The notes: generated by a model not told the origin, from the sequence alone. Positions 45,291-55,482 are shown, counted from the stretch's first letter. The stretch: DNA of 64,000 nt from Aquibacillus halophilus (GCF_009649745.1 NZ_WJNG01000002.1:516151-580150); one strand, 5' to 3'. Translations and numbers: made by a program.

Positions 45291-45857
45291 ATGAATACTT
45301 TTCTGTATTTTGTTCGCCATGCTGATTCAACCTACACACCAGATGAATGGAATCGTCCTTTATCTGATCAGGGAATTAATGATGCTAGTCTTGTAGTGGA
45401 AAGGTTAAAACTTGAGAACGTCGATTATATTGTGTCTAGTCCCTATAAACGAGCAATTCAAACTGTTGAAGGGTTAGCTGTTTTGTTGGATTGTGAGATT
45501 CAAATAATCAATGAATTTAAAGAACGAAAGATAGCGGATAAACCCGTAGTTGATTTCAACAAGACGATTAAAAAATTATGGAGTGATCAGGAATATTCCA
45601 TTCACGGTGGAGAGTCTAATCAAAATGCGCAGGAAAGAGGTGTGAAAGCTACTATAAAAGTTTTGCAACAATATAAAGGTAAAAACATTGTGATTGCAAC
45701 GCACGGAAATCTAATGGTATTAATTATGAATTATTTCAATAAAAGGTATGATTATGAGTTTTGGCAAAAATTAAGTATGCCAGATATTTATAGATTAACT
45801 TTTGAAGGAACTGAATTAAAAGAAGTAAACAGATTATGGTCTAACAACTATTCATAA
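45291..45857 (+). CDS. Histidine phosphatase family protein
   Basis: 188 residues from the ATG at 45291 (after GGGGGAG). The catalytic start is FVRHADSTY with His10 (RHxD variant of the phosphoglycerate-mutase RHG), SSPYKRAIQT as second substrate motif, and THGNLM near 142. Such proteins dephosphorylate sugar phosphates or nucleotides through a phosphohistidine. Substrate unknown. It follows the oxidoreductase and precedes the lactonase gene 63 bp later. Confidence 0.88.
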   Translation: MNTFLYFVRHADSTYTPDEWNRPLSDQGINDASLVVERLKLENVDYIVSSPYKRAIQTVEGLAVLLDCEIQIINEFKERKIADKPVVDFNKTIKKLWSDQEYSIHGGESNQNAQERGVKATIKVLQQYKGKNIVIATHGNLMVLIMNYFNKRYDYEFWQKLSMPDIYRLTFEGTELKEVNRLWSNNYS

Positions 45858-45920
45858 TAGATATCAATAATTAATTTTGATATAATTATCACAATAATAG
45901 ATAAGAAGGAGTTTACATTG

Positions 45921-46976
45921 ATGTCAATTAATGGAAAGTTTATTGGTTATGTTGGAACGTACACGAAAATAGAAAGTAAAGGAGTATATTCGTTTGTATT
46001 AGATGCTAAGAAAGGCGAAATCACTGACATTAAATTAGCAGCCGAATTAGATAATCCTACATATCTTACAGTCAGCAATAATAACAAGAACTTATATGCA
46101 GTAGCAAAAGAAGGCGATGAAGGGGGCGTAACTGCTTTCTCATTAAATGATCAAACAGGGGAATTGACTAAATTAAACAGTCAAGTATCTTCGGGGTCAC
46201 CTCCATGTCATGTTAGTGTAAACAAGGATAATAGTAATGTAGTAACAGCGAACTATCACACAACAAAAGTTGAATCTTATTTAACGAATAAAGACGGTTC
46301 AGTAAATCCTGAAACATCTGTTGTAGAACATGAAGGAACAGGGCCTCATAATAGACAAGAAAAACCACACATACACTTTGCTGGTTTTACTCCTGATGAA
46401 AAATATGTAATTGCAATTGATTTAGGAAGCGATCAAATTACTACTTATTCTGTAGATAATGGAGCATTAGAAAAAGTACATATATTTAAGACTAAGCCCG
46501 GAAGTGGGCCGAGACACATGGCATTTCATCCAAATGGAAAGTACGCTTATGTTATGACTGAACTTAGTTCACAGGTTGTTGTGTTAAATTATCATGTTGA
46601 GGACGGAAGCTTCACAGAATTGCAATCGATACCAACGATACCAACGAATTTTAATGAAACAAATGACGGAAGTGCAATCCATATTAGTTCTGATGGGAAA
46701 TTTGTATATGCTGGAAACCGTGGTCATAATAGTATTACAATTTTTAGTGTTGATCAAAATTCAGGACAACTTAGCTTTGTGGATTGGACATCCACAGAAG
46801 GAAACTGGCCTCGTGACTTTGTTTTAGATCCAACAGAAAAATTTCTTATTGTTTCAAATCAAAAATCTAACACATTAGTACTATTTGCTAGAAATGAGTT
46901 AACTGGTAGATTGAATTTACTACAATCCGGTGTAAAGGTTCCAGAACCAGTATGTGTAAAGTTTTTGAATCAGTAA
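45921..46976 (+). CDS. Lactonase family protein, 6-phosphogluconolactonase YkgB type
   Basis: 351 residues of the seven-bladed beta-propeller lactonase family. Each blade shows a repeating F/Y-x-V and L-x-x-D/N pattern; conserved stretches are GYVGTYTKIESKGVY, GPHNRQEKPHIH and GPRHMAFHPNGKY. It would hydrolyse a sugar lactone such as 6-phosphogluconolactone; metal ligand histidines are present. Start TTG-ATG: the ATG at 45921 has AAGGAG at 9 nt. Probably cytosolic; no signal peptide. Confidence 0.88.
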   Translation: MSINGKFIGYVGTYTKIESKGVYSFVLDAKKGEITDIKLAAELDNPTYLTVSNNNKNLYAVAKEGDEGGVTAFSLNDQTGELTKLNSQVSSGSPPCHVSVNKDNSNVVTANYHTTKVESYLTNKDGSVNPETSVVEHEGTGPHNRQEKPHIHFAGFTPDEKYVIAIDLGSDQITTYSVDNGALEKVHIFKTKPGSGPRHMAFHPNGKYAYVMTELSSQVVVLNYHVEDGSFTELQSIPTIPTNFNETNDGSAIHISSDGKFVYAGNRGHNSITIFSVDQNSGQLSFVDWTSTEGNWPRDFVLDPTEKFLIVSNQKSNTLVLFARNELTGRLNLLQSGVKVPEPVCVKFLNQ

Positions 46977-47052
46977 AAATGTAAAGATTAGTTGAGATGA
47001 GCAGAGCGATAGGCATTGCTCATCTTTTTTGTTGTAAATGGGGGGAGTCAAA

Positions 47053-47994
47053 ATGAAAAAAAGTAAAGTTAAAGTGGCTGTTATACAAGCTGCTTCAGTC
47101 ATAATGGATCAAGAAGCAAGTACTGAAAAAGCTGTTGTTTTAACACAACAAGCAGGTGAGCAGGGAGCGAATATCGTTGTATTCCCAGAAGCATTTATTC
47201 CAGGGTATCCAAGGGGGCTTAACTTTGGGACGAGCATAGGAAGTCGATCTCAAGCAGGTCGGAGGGATTGGTTGCGTTACTGGGAAAATTCAATAGAGGT
47301 TCCGAGTCAAGAAACTAATAAGCTAGGTGAGGCAGCTCGAAAAGCTGGTGTGTATTTAGTTATCGGCGTAATTGAACGAGATAACGAGGCAAGTGGTGGT
47401 ACACTTTACTGTTCCGCATTATTTTTTGGACCGGATGGAGAATTACTAGGAAAACACAGAAAGCTAAAACCAACAGGTTCCGAAAGAATTATATGGGGAG
47501 AAGGAGACGGCAGTACATTACCAGTGTTTGCTACACCTTACGGGAAAATTGGAGCACTGATTTGTTGGGAGAATTATATGCCATTGGCAAGAACTGCGAT
47601 GTATGAAAAAGGCATTCAAATTTATATCACACCTACAGCTGATTCAAGAGAATTATGGCAATCAACCATTCGCCATATTGCAGCTGAAGGTAGGTGCTTT
47701 GTTCTCTCATCCAATCAATATGTGACAAAGGATATGTATCCTACTGATTTGGCTTGCTACGAAGAATTATCGTCTTCTCCCGATGAGATGTGTAGTGGAG
47801 GTAGTGCAATAGTGGGGCCCTTAGGTGATTATGTAGTTAAACCGGTTTATGGCCAAGAAGACATATTAATTACTGAACTAAATTTAAATGATATTCATGC
47901 AAGTCAGTTTGATTTTGATGTAGTCGGCCATTATTCAAGACCGGATGTGTTTCAACTCTTAGTAAATGAAGAAAAACAAAAAAATAAAAGATAG
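47053..47994 (+). CDS. Carbon-nitrogen hydrolase, nitrilase type
   Basis: 313 residues from the ATG at 47053 (after GGGGGGAG). Catalytic triad: Glu46 in VFPEAFIPG, Lys137 in HRKLKPT, Cys171 in ALICWENY. The PGYPRGLNFG segment and the DxVGHYSRPD tail (HYSRPDVFQL) are those of true nitrilases, not amidases. It converts a nitrile to acid and ammonia. Cys171 is the nucleophile. Substrate not known. Gene is single with a terminator. Confidence 0.93.
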   Translation: MKKSKVKVAVIQAASVIMDQEASTEKAVVLTQQAGEQGANIVVFPEAFIPGYPRGLNFGTSIGSRSQAGRRDWLRYWENSIEVPSQETNKLGEAARKAGVYLVIGVIERDNEASGGTLYCSALFFGPDGELLGKHRKLKPTGSERIIWGEGDGSTLPVFATPYGKIGALICWENYMPLARTAMYEKGIQIYITPTADSRELWQSTIRHIAAEGRCFVLSSNQYVTKDMYPTDLACYEELSSSPDEMCSGGSAIVGPLGDYVVKPVYGQEDILITELNLNDIHASQFDFDVVGHYSRPDVFQLLVNEEKQKNKR

Positions 47995-47997
47995 TAT

Positions 47998-48032
47998 AAA
48001 AGGAATGTTGGTTAGTCAACATTCCTTTTATA
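47998..48032 (+). terminator. Rho-independent terminator
   Basis: AAAAGGAATGTTG-GTTAGT-CAACATTCCTTTTA, a 13-bp perfect stem. Confidence 0.9.
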
Positions 48033-48176
48033 CTTAAATTGATTAAGAGAAGCGTAACGATTAATATTAAATCAGGTTTTGTTTAAATAAAAAAATAAAA
48101 AATACAAAAATTGAATAACTTTACATAATTCATGCGTCTTACTTTTGAAAATATCAATATAAAGGAGGGACAAAGG

Positions 48177-48761
48177 ATGAACTACTTAGATTTTCCTAAT
48201 GATTTAACGGAAAATAATCTGGAAATATTGCAATCTGATCCTACAAGAGTAATTGAGATGATTATGGATCAATATGGAGAAGAGATTAAACGTTTAGTTT
48301 TTACCTATGTTAAAAATACTGCTGATGCTGATGATGTCACCCAAGAAGTTTTCTTGACTGTATATCGAAAACTTCATACATTTCAGGGGAAGTCGTCGAT
48401 ACGGAGTTGGATTTATTCAATAGCAATAAACAAAAGTAAAGATTATCTAAGAAGCTGGAAAGTACGTAATGATAAATTAAGGGATAAGTTAATAAATTTC
48501 AATCAAGTAGCACGAACAACTGAAACAGTAGAGGATTCTTTCGAACAATCGGTTTCTAACGAATTATTAGAGCGGGTACTAAGCCTACCAGTTAAATATA
48601 GAGAAGTCATTATCCTTTTCTATTTTAAAGACTTAACCGTGGTTGAAATCGGTAATTCATTGGAATTAAAACAAACAACAGTAAGAACTCGATTAAATAG
48701 AGGTCGTGATCGTTTGAAAAATCTACTGGATTTAGCAGAGAGAGGTGAGAATATTGGATAA
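48177..48761 (+). CDS. ECF-type RNA polymerase sigma factor
   Basis: 194 residues from the ATG at 48177 (AAGGAGGG 9 nt upstream; open frame starts earlier at 48132). Sigma-2 region with YVKNTADADDVTQEVFLTVYRKL and IRSWIYSIAINKSKDYLR, and a C-terminal sigma-4 helix-turn-helix with LPVKYREVIILFYF then VEIGNSLELKQTTVRTRLNRGRDRLK. Its stop overlaps the start of the next gene by 8 bp. The partner product is membrane-bound, so it is probably the cognate anti-sigma. Close to the YlaC/SigY kind of ECF factors in size. No clear own-promoter was found. Confidence 0.93.
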   Translation: MNYLDFPNDLTENNLEILQSDPTRVIEMIMDQYGEEIKRLVFTYVKNTADADDVTQEVFLTVYRKLHTFQGKSSIRSWIYSIAINKSKDYLRSWKVRNDKLRDKLINFNQVARTTETVEDSFEQSVSNELLERVLSLPVKYREVIILFYFKDLTVVEIGNSLELKQTTVRTRLNRGRDRLKNLLDLAERGENIG

Positions 48762-49530
48762 GACATTAAGAGAATTGAAAATGGTATATGAAAAAGAGAT
48801 ACCAACATCGTTTACTACTGAAGATAAAAAAGAAGTATTTCGGAAGATAGTAAAAGAAGAAGCCAGTTCAAAGAAAATAGGATTCACCTTTATACCTAAA
48901 GCTATTTCGTTCATTGTTTATGCTGCCCTCATTTTTGTGATTTTGGGAGTCGCAAACCAACAATTGAATATTATTGAATTCAATAATGGAGACAATGGAG
49001 GTAGTCCCATTAGTTATACTGAACAAAATGAGTTTGATAGTACTATAAGTGAGCCAGGTAAAGAGGAAGAAGTTGAAATAGTAGAAAGTGAGTTAAAAAC
49101 AGAAACTATTGATACATCAATTGTACCTTCAGCTGAATTGCAATCCATTTATGAAACTTATTCCAACAATCCTAGTGACGTTATACTTCAAGGATTGACA
49201 CCATTAGATGTATTTAAGATCTACTTTCATGCCCTCCATTTAGAAGATGTTGATACTAAATATGCCACCTATATTCAAGGTGAAAATTATGGAACACCTA
49301 GTTCAGAAGAGTACTTTGGGGATCCAGAATTTTTCGGCGCTATACCAAACGAACATGACAAGGCATTGTATTCTCAACTCGAATCAATTGAGACATTTGA
49401 AGTAAATTACTTAGTAGAAAATGAAGCTACTATTTCTTGGAAAGAACTTAAGGACCAAGAACTTGCATTTAGATTAATTAAGGATTTGGATGCAGATGTA
49501 TGGAAAGTTGCTTGGAATCCTATGCAATAG
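48754..49530 (+). CDS. Putative anti-sigma factor, single-pass membrane protein
   Basis: 258 residues from a TTG at 48754 (6 nt after GAGGTG; GTG 48745 also possible). A basic cytosolic part of about 45 residues, one membrane helix (AISFIVYAALIFVILGV, about residues 45-65), and an external domain with acidic linker and a LTPLDVFKIYFHALHLEDVDTKYATYI segment. Position and 8-bp overlap with the ECF sigma make it the likely anti-sigma factor. It has no zinc-finger motif (HxxxCxxC), so it is not of the ZAS type. The outer domain looks like a sensor part. Confidence 0.75.
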   Translation: MDKTLRELKMVYEKEIPTSFTTEDKKEVFRKIVKEEASSKKIGFTFIPKAISFIVYAALIFVILGVANQQLNIIEFNNGDNGGSPISYTEQNEFDSTISEPGKEEEVEIVESELKTETIDTSIVPSAELQSIYETYSNNPSDVILQGLTPLDVFKIYFHALHLEDVDTKYATYIQGENYGTPSSEEYFGDPEFFGAIPNEHDKALYSQLESIETFEVNYLVENEATISWKELKDQELAFRLIKDLDADVWKVAWNPMQ

Positions 49531-49537
49531 CAAGACG

Positions 49538-49567
49538 AAAAAGTGCCGCTTACATGCGGTACTTTTT
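49538..49567 (+). terminator. Rho-independent terminator
   Basis: AAAAAGTGCCGC and GCGGTACTTTTT pair with one mismatch around TTACAT. It ends the sigma/anti-sigma operon. Confidence 0.8.
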
Positions 49568-49699
49568 TGTTTTATAGATTGGGATAGACTAACAAAAAGT
49601 TTTAAAAAATAAAACGCCATAAGCTTGTAATTTCTATCATTTAGCAGGATAATAGTCCTATATAGAAGTTTACTAGTAGTTTTCTAGTTTAAAACATAA

Positions 49700-49815
49700 T
49701 ATGACAAGGCAAACTCACTGAAAGGTGAATACGCAAAGCTATAGGGGCTAAGTTCTTACTAGAATATGCCAGCCGGTTACCGATTTAAAAACTAATCGGC
49801 GGATTAGTTTTTTTA
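49700..49815 (+). promoter_or_regulatory. c-di-GMP-I (GEMM-I) riboswitch with terminator
   Basis: Conserved parts in order: ACAAGGCAAACT, a CACT-GAAA-GGTG hairpin with the GAAA tetraloop, ATACGCAAAGCT, GGGGCTAAG (receptor side) and TATGCCAGCC, then GGTTACCG. This is the GEMM-I aptamer with P2 tetraloop and P3 receptor. A terminator, AAAACTAATC-GGCG-GATTAGTTTT plus T run, follows at 49788-49814. It precedes a diguanylate cyclase gene by about 80 nt and so controls it by transcription ending. Confidence 0.9.
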
Positions 49816-49895
49816 AATATTATAAAAAACAGGTTGAAAAATTATTCTCAATATATTAAACGGTACGATTTTATAGATGAAACGAGTTGATTCCT

Positions 49896-50924
49896 ATGGA
49901 AAATCAATTAAGCAAATACGAAATGTTTAAGCGTAAATTGTATCTGCATATCATACCAATACTAGTTCTCGCCCTACTCACCAGTCTGTTTAACTTTACT
50001 GAACAAGAACCAATCAATAAAGTTATGTTACCATTGCTTACTATTTTTTTTAGTTTGTCTTTGATATTAATCTATTATAAAAAATGGATGAAATTCATTG
50101 AAATTGCTAATTTGGCTATGGTCAGTGTCTTTCATTTGGTTAAATCTTTTGAAATTGTAGCTCTTGAGATGGCTGTCTCAGGGGAATTTTCTACAGGTCG
50201 TTCGACTTACTGGACACCACTTTTATTTGTCTTTATTTTTATTTTGCTGAACATAAAAAAAGGAATAATTTATGCATTAATTCTTTGGGGAATAACTGTA
50301 TCATTAGGTCTGCTTTATTGGAATGACATATCACCTCAAGCTATTGACATGTTAATACAGTATTATTTGTCTACTTTAGTGTATATTATATTTTTGTTTT
50401 TAGCTCGACATATTATTAGTGCTTACACAAAGTCTGAAGTACTAGAGAAAATGGCTTTTCAGGATGCATTAACTGGAATCGCAAATAGAAGGAAAGTATA
50501 TCAATGGCTTGAAAATAAACTAGAAGCAAAGGAAATTTTTTCGGTTGTTTTTTTTGACTTAGATCACTTTAAGCAAATTAACGATCGATTTGGACATGTT
50601 GTTGGGGATAGAGTACTTACAGAAGTAGCCGCGCTTATAAAGAGTAACCTAGCTAAAGATGACTATTTTGGACGGTGGGGTGGGGAAGAGTTCATAATTA
50701 TAAGTCATACCAGGGATAAACAGAAGGCAATTAAATTTGCAGAAAAAATAAGAAACAAAATAGAAAACTATCAATTTGCTATTGTTGGTAACATTACGTC
50801 GAGTTTTGGTGTTGATGTTTCACGCGGAGATGACACAACAGAAATATTGATAAAGAGAGTGGACGAAGCATTATATCTAGCAAAAAATGAAGGTCGAAAT
50901 CGTGTTAGGTATTTGGAAAATTAA
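49896..50924 (+). CDS. Diguanylate cyclase, membrane-bound, under c-di-GMP riboswitch
   Basis: About 342 residues. Six membrane helices to about residue 180, then one GGDEF domain with FQDALTGIANRRKVY, FFDLDHFKQINDRFGH, and the active motif GRWGGEEFIII. It makes c-di-GMP from two GTP. The inhibitory RxxD site is absent (AKDD in its place), so it lacks usual product inhibition. That is notable as its mRNA leader senses c-di-GMP. Start: ATG at 49896, with only weak ribosome site; TTG at 49887 is possible. It is unlike the large PAS-GGDEF-EAL protein at 29 kb. Confidence 0.93.
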   Translation: MENQLSKYEMFKRKLYLHIIPILVLALLTSLFNFTEQEPINKVMLPLLTIFFSLSLILIYYKKWMKFIEIANLAMVSVFHLVKSFEIVALEMAVSGEFSTGRSTYWTPLLFVFIFILLNIKKGIIYALILWGITVSLGLLYWNDISPQAIDMLIQYYLSTLVYIIFLFLARHIISAYTKSEVLEKMAFQDALTGIANRRKVYQWLENKLEAKEIFSVVFFDLDHFKQINDRFGHVVGDRVLTEVAALIKSNLAKDDYFGRWGGEEFIIISHTRDKQKAIKFAEKIRNKIENYQFAIVGNITSSFGVDVSRGDDTTEILIKRVDEALYLAKNEGRNRVRYLEN

Positions 50925-50937
50925 CAAAGAAAAATAA

Positions 50938-50973
50938 AAGTATGCCTCCTATTATAGTATAGGAGGCATACTT
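50938..50973. terminator. Bidirectional terminator
   Basis: A perfect 15-bp stem, AAGTATGCCTCCTAT / ATAGGAGGCATACTT, between convergent cyclase and htpG. Confidence 0.92.
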
Positions 50974-50977
50974 AATT

Positions 50978-52846
50978 TTAAACCATTATTTTGCACATAT
51001 CATTAGTAAACTCAACAGGATCGCTTACAGGTAAGCCTTCAATGAGAAGGGCTTGATTGTACAACAGGTTTGTATAAAGATCTAATTTAGCTTTATCATT
51101 TTCAAAGGCATCCTTTAGTGATTGAAAAACCTGGTGATTTATATTGATTTCTAGGATTTTGTCAGCTTGAATGTTTTGATTTTTTGGCATGGATCTTAAT
51201 ATCTTTTCCATTTCAATTGATACTTCACCATCTGTAGATAAACACACTGGATGTGTTTTTAATCTGGTTGAAATTTTAACATCTTTAACTTTATCTTGTA
51301 ATTGTTTTTTCATATAATCAAATAATTCTTTGTTTTCTTTCTTTTCTGTTTCTGTGCTACTTGGGCTTTCATCTTCAATCCCTAGATCTCCACTGGATAC
51401 CGATTTAAATTCCTTATCTTTAAATGTCATCAGCATTCTAATCGCAAATTCATCCACTTCATCGGTGAAATACAAAATTTCATAGCCTTTATCGGCAACT
51501 AGCTCCGTCTGTGGTAGTTTCTTAATCCTGTCATGACTTTCTCCAGATGCATAATAGATGAATTTTTGATCATCGGACATTCTAGATGCATATTCATCTA
51601 ATGTTACTAGTTTTTTCTCCTTGGATGAGTAGAACATCAACAAATCTTGCAACACTTCTTTGTTACTTCCAAAGTCACTATAGACACCGTATTTTAGTTG
51701 TCTACCAAATGCTTGATAAAATTTTTCATACTTTTCTCTTTCAACATTTAGCAAACTTAGTAGCTGTCCTTTGATTTTTTTGTTAATATTCTTTGCAATT
51801 AATTTTAATTGCCGGTCATGTTGTAGAATCTCTCTAGAAATGTTGAGTGATAAGTCTTCAGAGTCAACCATTCCCTTTACAAAACTAAAATAGTCTGGTA
51901 GTAAATCTGAGCACTTTTCCATGATTAAGACACCATTGGAATATAATTCTAAACCTTTTTCAAATTCTTTAGAATAATAGTCATAAGGCATTTGCTCTGG
52001 AATGAATAAGATTGATTGATATCTCACTGTACCATCAACACTAATATGGACATGCTTTAGTGGTTTATCAAAGCCATAGCGCTTTTCCTCGTAAAAGTTC
52101 TCATAATCTTCATCAGTGAGTTCGCTTTTATTTTTTCTCCAGATTGGAACCATGCTATTAATGACTTGTACATCTTCGGTTTCATTCTCGCTACCTTCGA
52201 CAGGTTTTGTCTCAGTAACATCCATTTTAATAGGATAACGAATGAAGTCAGAGTATTTTTTAATAGTAGTCTTTAAACGAGAAGCGTCTAAATACTCATC
52301 GTAGGATTCATCTTCGGTATTCTCTTTGATTTTAAGAGTAATTTCTGTTCCTATTTCGTCTTTGTCACAAGGTTTAATCGTATATCCATCAACACCTTTA
52401 GATTCCCACTTATAAGCTTCGTCACTGCCTAATGCTTTAGTTATAACTGTTACAACATCTGCAACCATAAATGCAGAGTAGAATCCAACCCCAAACTGAC
52501 CAATTATGTCTTGTCCATCCTTCATCTCATTTTCATTTTTAAATGATAATGAGCCGCTTTTAGCGATGATTCCAAGGTTGCTTTCAAGTTCTTCTTTTGT
52601 CATTCCGATTCCAGTGTCCTTAATCGTAAGTGTTCTGTTAGCTTTGTTGGTATCAACTTTTATGTAGTAATTGTCTTTGTCAAAAGTTAATGAATCATCT
52701 GTCAAAGCCCGATAATAGATTTTATCAATCGCATCACTAGAGTTAGAAATTAACTCTCTTATAAAAATCTCCTTATGGGAATAGATGGAATTAATCATCA
52801 TCTCTAAAAGTCTTTTAGACTCCGCTTTAAACTGTCTCTTAGCCAT
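50978..52846 (-). CDS. htpG: Hsp90-type molecular chaperone
   Basis: 622 residues from the ATG at 52846 (CAAAGGAG upstream). N-terminal GHKL ATPase: [23 protein letters not shown], and [15 protein letters not shown] are the ATP lid and binding motifs; middle domain with [10 protein letters not shown] and [10 protein letters not shown]-terminal dimerisation part. Full bacterial HtpG length. Unfolded-protein stress chaperone; no CIRCE element was seen upstream, so heat regulation is probably not by HrcA. Convergent with the cyclase gene. Confidence 0.96.
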   Translation of the reverse strand: MAKRQFKAESKRLLEMMINSIYSHKEIFIRELISNSSDAIDKIYYRALTDDSLTFDKDNYYIKVDTNKANRTLTIKDTGIGMTKEELESNLGIIAKSGSLSFKNENEMKDGQDIIGQFGVGFYSAFMVADVVTVITKALGSDEAYKWESKGVDGYTIKPCDKDEIGTEITLKIKENTEDESYDEYLDASRLKTTIKKYSDFIRYPIKMDVTETKPVEGSENETEDVQVINSMVPIWRKNKSELTDEDYENFYEEKRYGFDKPLKHVHISVDGTVRYQSILFIPEQMPYDYYSKEFEKGLELYSNGVLIMEKCSDLLPDYFSFVKGMVDSEDLSLNISREILQHDRQLKLIAKNINKKIKGQLLSLLNVEREKYEKFYQAFGRQLKYGVYSDFGSNKEVLQDLLMFYSSKEKKLVTLDEYASRMSDDQKFIYYASGESHDRIKKLPQTELVADKGYEILYFTDEVDEFAIRMLMTFKDKEFKSVSSGDLGIEDESPSSTETEKKENKELFDYMKKQLQDKVKDVKISTRLKTHPVCLSTDGEVSIEMEKILRSMPKNQNIQADKILEININHQVFQSLKDAFENDKAKLDLYTNLLYNQALLIEGLPVSDPVEFTNDMCKIMV

Positions 52847-53387
52847 AAAATATTCTCCTTTGTACTGAATGAATTTGAAAAAATTATAGTAAGTATAATG
52901 ATCACTGTACATCTACTAACTATTCTTTTAATATCACATACTATAAGTAGTGTCAATAGATTCAATTGTTATTTGAATTATTTAAGGTATCGATTAATCG
53001 ATAGAAGGCAGGGTTTATGACATAGACTAAAAAGGAGAAATTAATCCAACATTAATCCCATTTTAATAATACAAGCCTTTAAAAACGATTTTTTATAAAA
53101 TATCCTATTGTTTAACATTAGAAACCGTCAGTATTTTTATAGATAGTCGTTTAATGGTACTATATAAGAATGGATAGTTAAATTATAAGACTATGCCATG
53201 AATCAGAGTGAAGACGTATACTGTGTATGTTTTGGTTCGAACTTGAAAAGAGCATAATCTACTCATTTCAAGGACAGAAGTAATCTTAAAATAGCAGGGT
53301 AAAGGTAGGTCTTCTAGTATAATTAGTACTAAATCTTTGTGATGAAATTTATCCAACATAATTGTATTAAAAGGAGATTCACGTGTC
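52847..53387. other. Long intergenic region, htpG promoter side
   Basis: About 540 bp between divergent htpG and the helicase. It should carry both promoters. I saw no CIRCE element, riboswitch or ORF in it. A helicase ribosome site AAAAGGAG is at about 53369. Confidence 0.45.
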
Positions 53388-54518
53388 ATGATAAATAGTT
53401 TAAAGCCATTCTTAAAAAATGCATGGGAATCGTCAGGTTATGAAAACCTGACCCCTATTCAACAAAAAACAGCACCATTGATCACTGAAGGTAAGGATGT
53501 TATTGCTGAGTCGCCAACCGGTAGTGGAAAAACGTTAGCTTATATCCTGCCAATTTTACAAGAAATCGATCTTGACCAAAAACATGTACAGGTTATAATC
53601 TTAGCCTCTTCTCATGAGTTAGTAATGCAAATAAACCAGGAACTCCAAAGGTGGACAACAGGTAGTGGCATAACGAGTACAACCCTCATTGGTGGGGCAA
53701 ACATAAAAAGACAATTAGAAAAGTTGAAGAAGAAGCCGCATATTGTCTTAGGAACCCCAGGAAGAATCCAAGAAATTTTAAAGTTAAAGAAACTAAAAGT
53801 TCACCAGGTAAAAACACTCGTACTTGATGAAGGTGACCAATTAATTGTTCCTGAGCACCTATCGATCATTCAGGAAGTTATTAAAGGGACCCCAAAGGAA
53901 AGACAGTTATTATTGTTTTCAGCTACACTTCCACCGACTGTTGAGCAGCTTGCAAAAACTTTCATGAATAGTCCTGAAGTAATTCGAGTAACAAATAAAG
54001 AGTTAGATATTCCTTCGGTTAACCATATTTATTTTGTTTGTGAAGAACGTGATAAGATTGAAACATTACGAAAAGTTGTCCAAGTTAACCAAGCAAAAGC
54101 TCTTGTTTTCTTTAGAGATATCGGTACTTTAACTGTTATGGCTGAAAAGCTTGAGTACAAGGGGATTTCTGTTGGAGTAATACACGGTGATTCTAAAAAA
54201 CAGGCTAGAGAGCAGGCTATTAAGGAGTTTAGGTCTGGTCAATCTGAACTATTGTTAGCAACTGATGTAGCGGCAAGAGGACTAGACATACAGGACTTAA
54301 CACATGTCATTCACATGGATATTCCTAACAAGGACACCCAGTACATTCACCGTTCAGGGAGGACAGGTAGATTAGGCTCCACTTCTGGAACAGTTATTTC
54401 GATAGTTACGAAGGCTGAAGAAAGTATTTTACAAAAAATTAGTCGGAAGTTAGACATTCCAATGGAGAAGAAGGTTCTGTATAAGGGCCAAATAGTGGAT
54501 TCTAAAAAGGATTATTAG
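53388..54518 (+). CDS. DEAD-box RNA helicase, YfmL-like
   Basis: 376 residues, the same length as YfmL of B. subtilis. Walker A SPTGSGKT at 42-49; motif II is DEGD (Asp147-Asp150) instead of DEAD; SAT at 178-180; conserved HRSGRTGR near 324. YfmL-type proteins assist 50S ribosome assembly. There is no C-terminal RNA-binding extension. ATG start with AAAAGGAG 11 nt away. Single gene. Confidence 0.9.
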   Translation: MINSLKPFLKNAWESSGYENLTPIQQKTAPLITEGKDVIAESPTGSGKTLAYILPILQEIDLDQKHVQVIILASSHELVMQINQELQRWTTGSGITSTTLIGGANIKRQLEKLKKKPHIVLGTPGRIQEILKLKKLKVHQVKTLVLDEGDQLIVPEHLSIIQEVIKGTPKERQLLLFSATLPPTVEQLAKTFMNSPEVIRVTNKELDIPSVNHIYFVCEERDKIETLRKVVQVNQAKALVFFRDIGTLTVMAEKLEYKGISVGVIHGDSKKQAREQAIKEFRSGQSELLLATDVAARGLDIQDLTHVIHMDIPNKDTQYIHRSGRTGRLGSTSGTVISIVTKAEESILQKISRKLDIPMEKKVLYKGQIVDSKKDY

Positions 54519-54807
54519 AGTCTTCTTAAAATATTCAAGAAGAATTGGTTTATGAGATATTGAGTATGGATGGTTCGTTTTAGTTGTAAATAACATTGCT
54601 GCAAGTATCATGTGGCAATGTTTTTTGTATTAATTTATGTAAAATGTGCCATTCTAACTTAACAAGGGAAATTTGAATGTTTCTTTCTGTGATCGTAGTA
54701 GACCTTCAGTACCTAAAACCAAACAGAAGAAAACTATAACAAGGTTTTCATGGGATATTAGAGAGAAAAAATGTTTTCTACAATAAATATATAAAAGGGA
54801 GAGTCAT

Positions 54808-55482
54808 ATGAACATCAAAGAATCAGCTTTAGTTCTAATTGATCTCCAAAAAGAGACCGACTTTGGACTTTTTGGATTGAATGAAGTAATTAAAAACACT
54901 AGTAGTGTGATTGATGCTTGTCGTGAAGCCAATGTACCAATTATCCATACCAGGCAGATTAATCGTGTAGATGGAGTAGGTCTGTCATTAGGGGAACCAT
55001 TAAATGAAGATGGCAGCCCTTTTTTCTACAATGCAGATAGCGAAAAAGTAGAAACAATTGACGAAATCAAACCTCAAAAAGGTGATATTGTTATTGATAA
55101 GTATCGCTGGAGTGCTTTTTTTGATACAAATTTAAATCTAACACTTAAAAGTTTAGGTGTAAAAAATGTAATTATTGGAGGTGTAGTTACAGATGGTTGT
55201 CTAATGACATCCGTCTTCGATGCCTATTTTAGAGACTATAATGTTCATCTTATTAAGGATATTTGTACGACATCAAATGAAGGAGCCCATATGGCATCAC
55301 TAATGATTATGGCTAATTGGGTTTACAATATTAAGGTGTATGATACAACTAATATCATAAATTTAGTTAAAGGAAATGAGTATAAAGTTTGGCAACCGGA
55401 AAAGGTTGATTCCCTTCATTTCACCCCAGAAAACATGAGGGAGAAGTTCAATCAATTTGAGCAACTCAGAAAACCGGACTAG
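54808..55482 (+). CDS. Isochorismatase-family cysteine hydrolase
   Basis: 224 residues. Catalytic triad Asp12 (VLIDLQ), Lys98 (IDKYRWSAF) and Cys131 (GGVVTDGCLMTSV). The family hydrolyses amides (nicotinamide, N-carbamoylsarcosine, ureidoacrylate and others) or isochorismate; the conserved Cys excludes the isochorismatase branch. The C-terminal 40 residues are longer than usual. ATG after GGGAGAG. Monocistronic. Substrate not known. Confidence 0.88.
   Translation: MNIKESALVLIDLQKETDFGLFGLNEVIKNTSSVIDACREANVPIIHTRQINRVDGVGLSLGEPLNEDGSPFFYNADSEKVETIDEIKPQKGDIVIDKYRWSAFFDTNLNLTLKSLGVKNVIIGGVVTDGCLMTSVFDAYFRDYNVHLIKDICTTSNEGAHMASLMIMANWVYNIKVYDTTNIINLVKGNEYKVWQPEKVDSLHFTPENMREKFNQFEQLRKPD

Noticed and set aside
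52847-53387. CIRCE or other heat-shock operator upstream of htpG
   Set aside because: No TTAGCACTC-N9-GAGTGCTAA-type repeat in the region.
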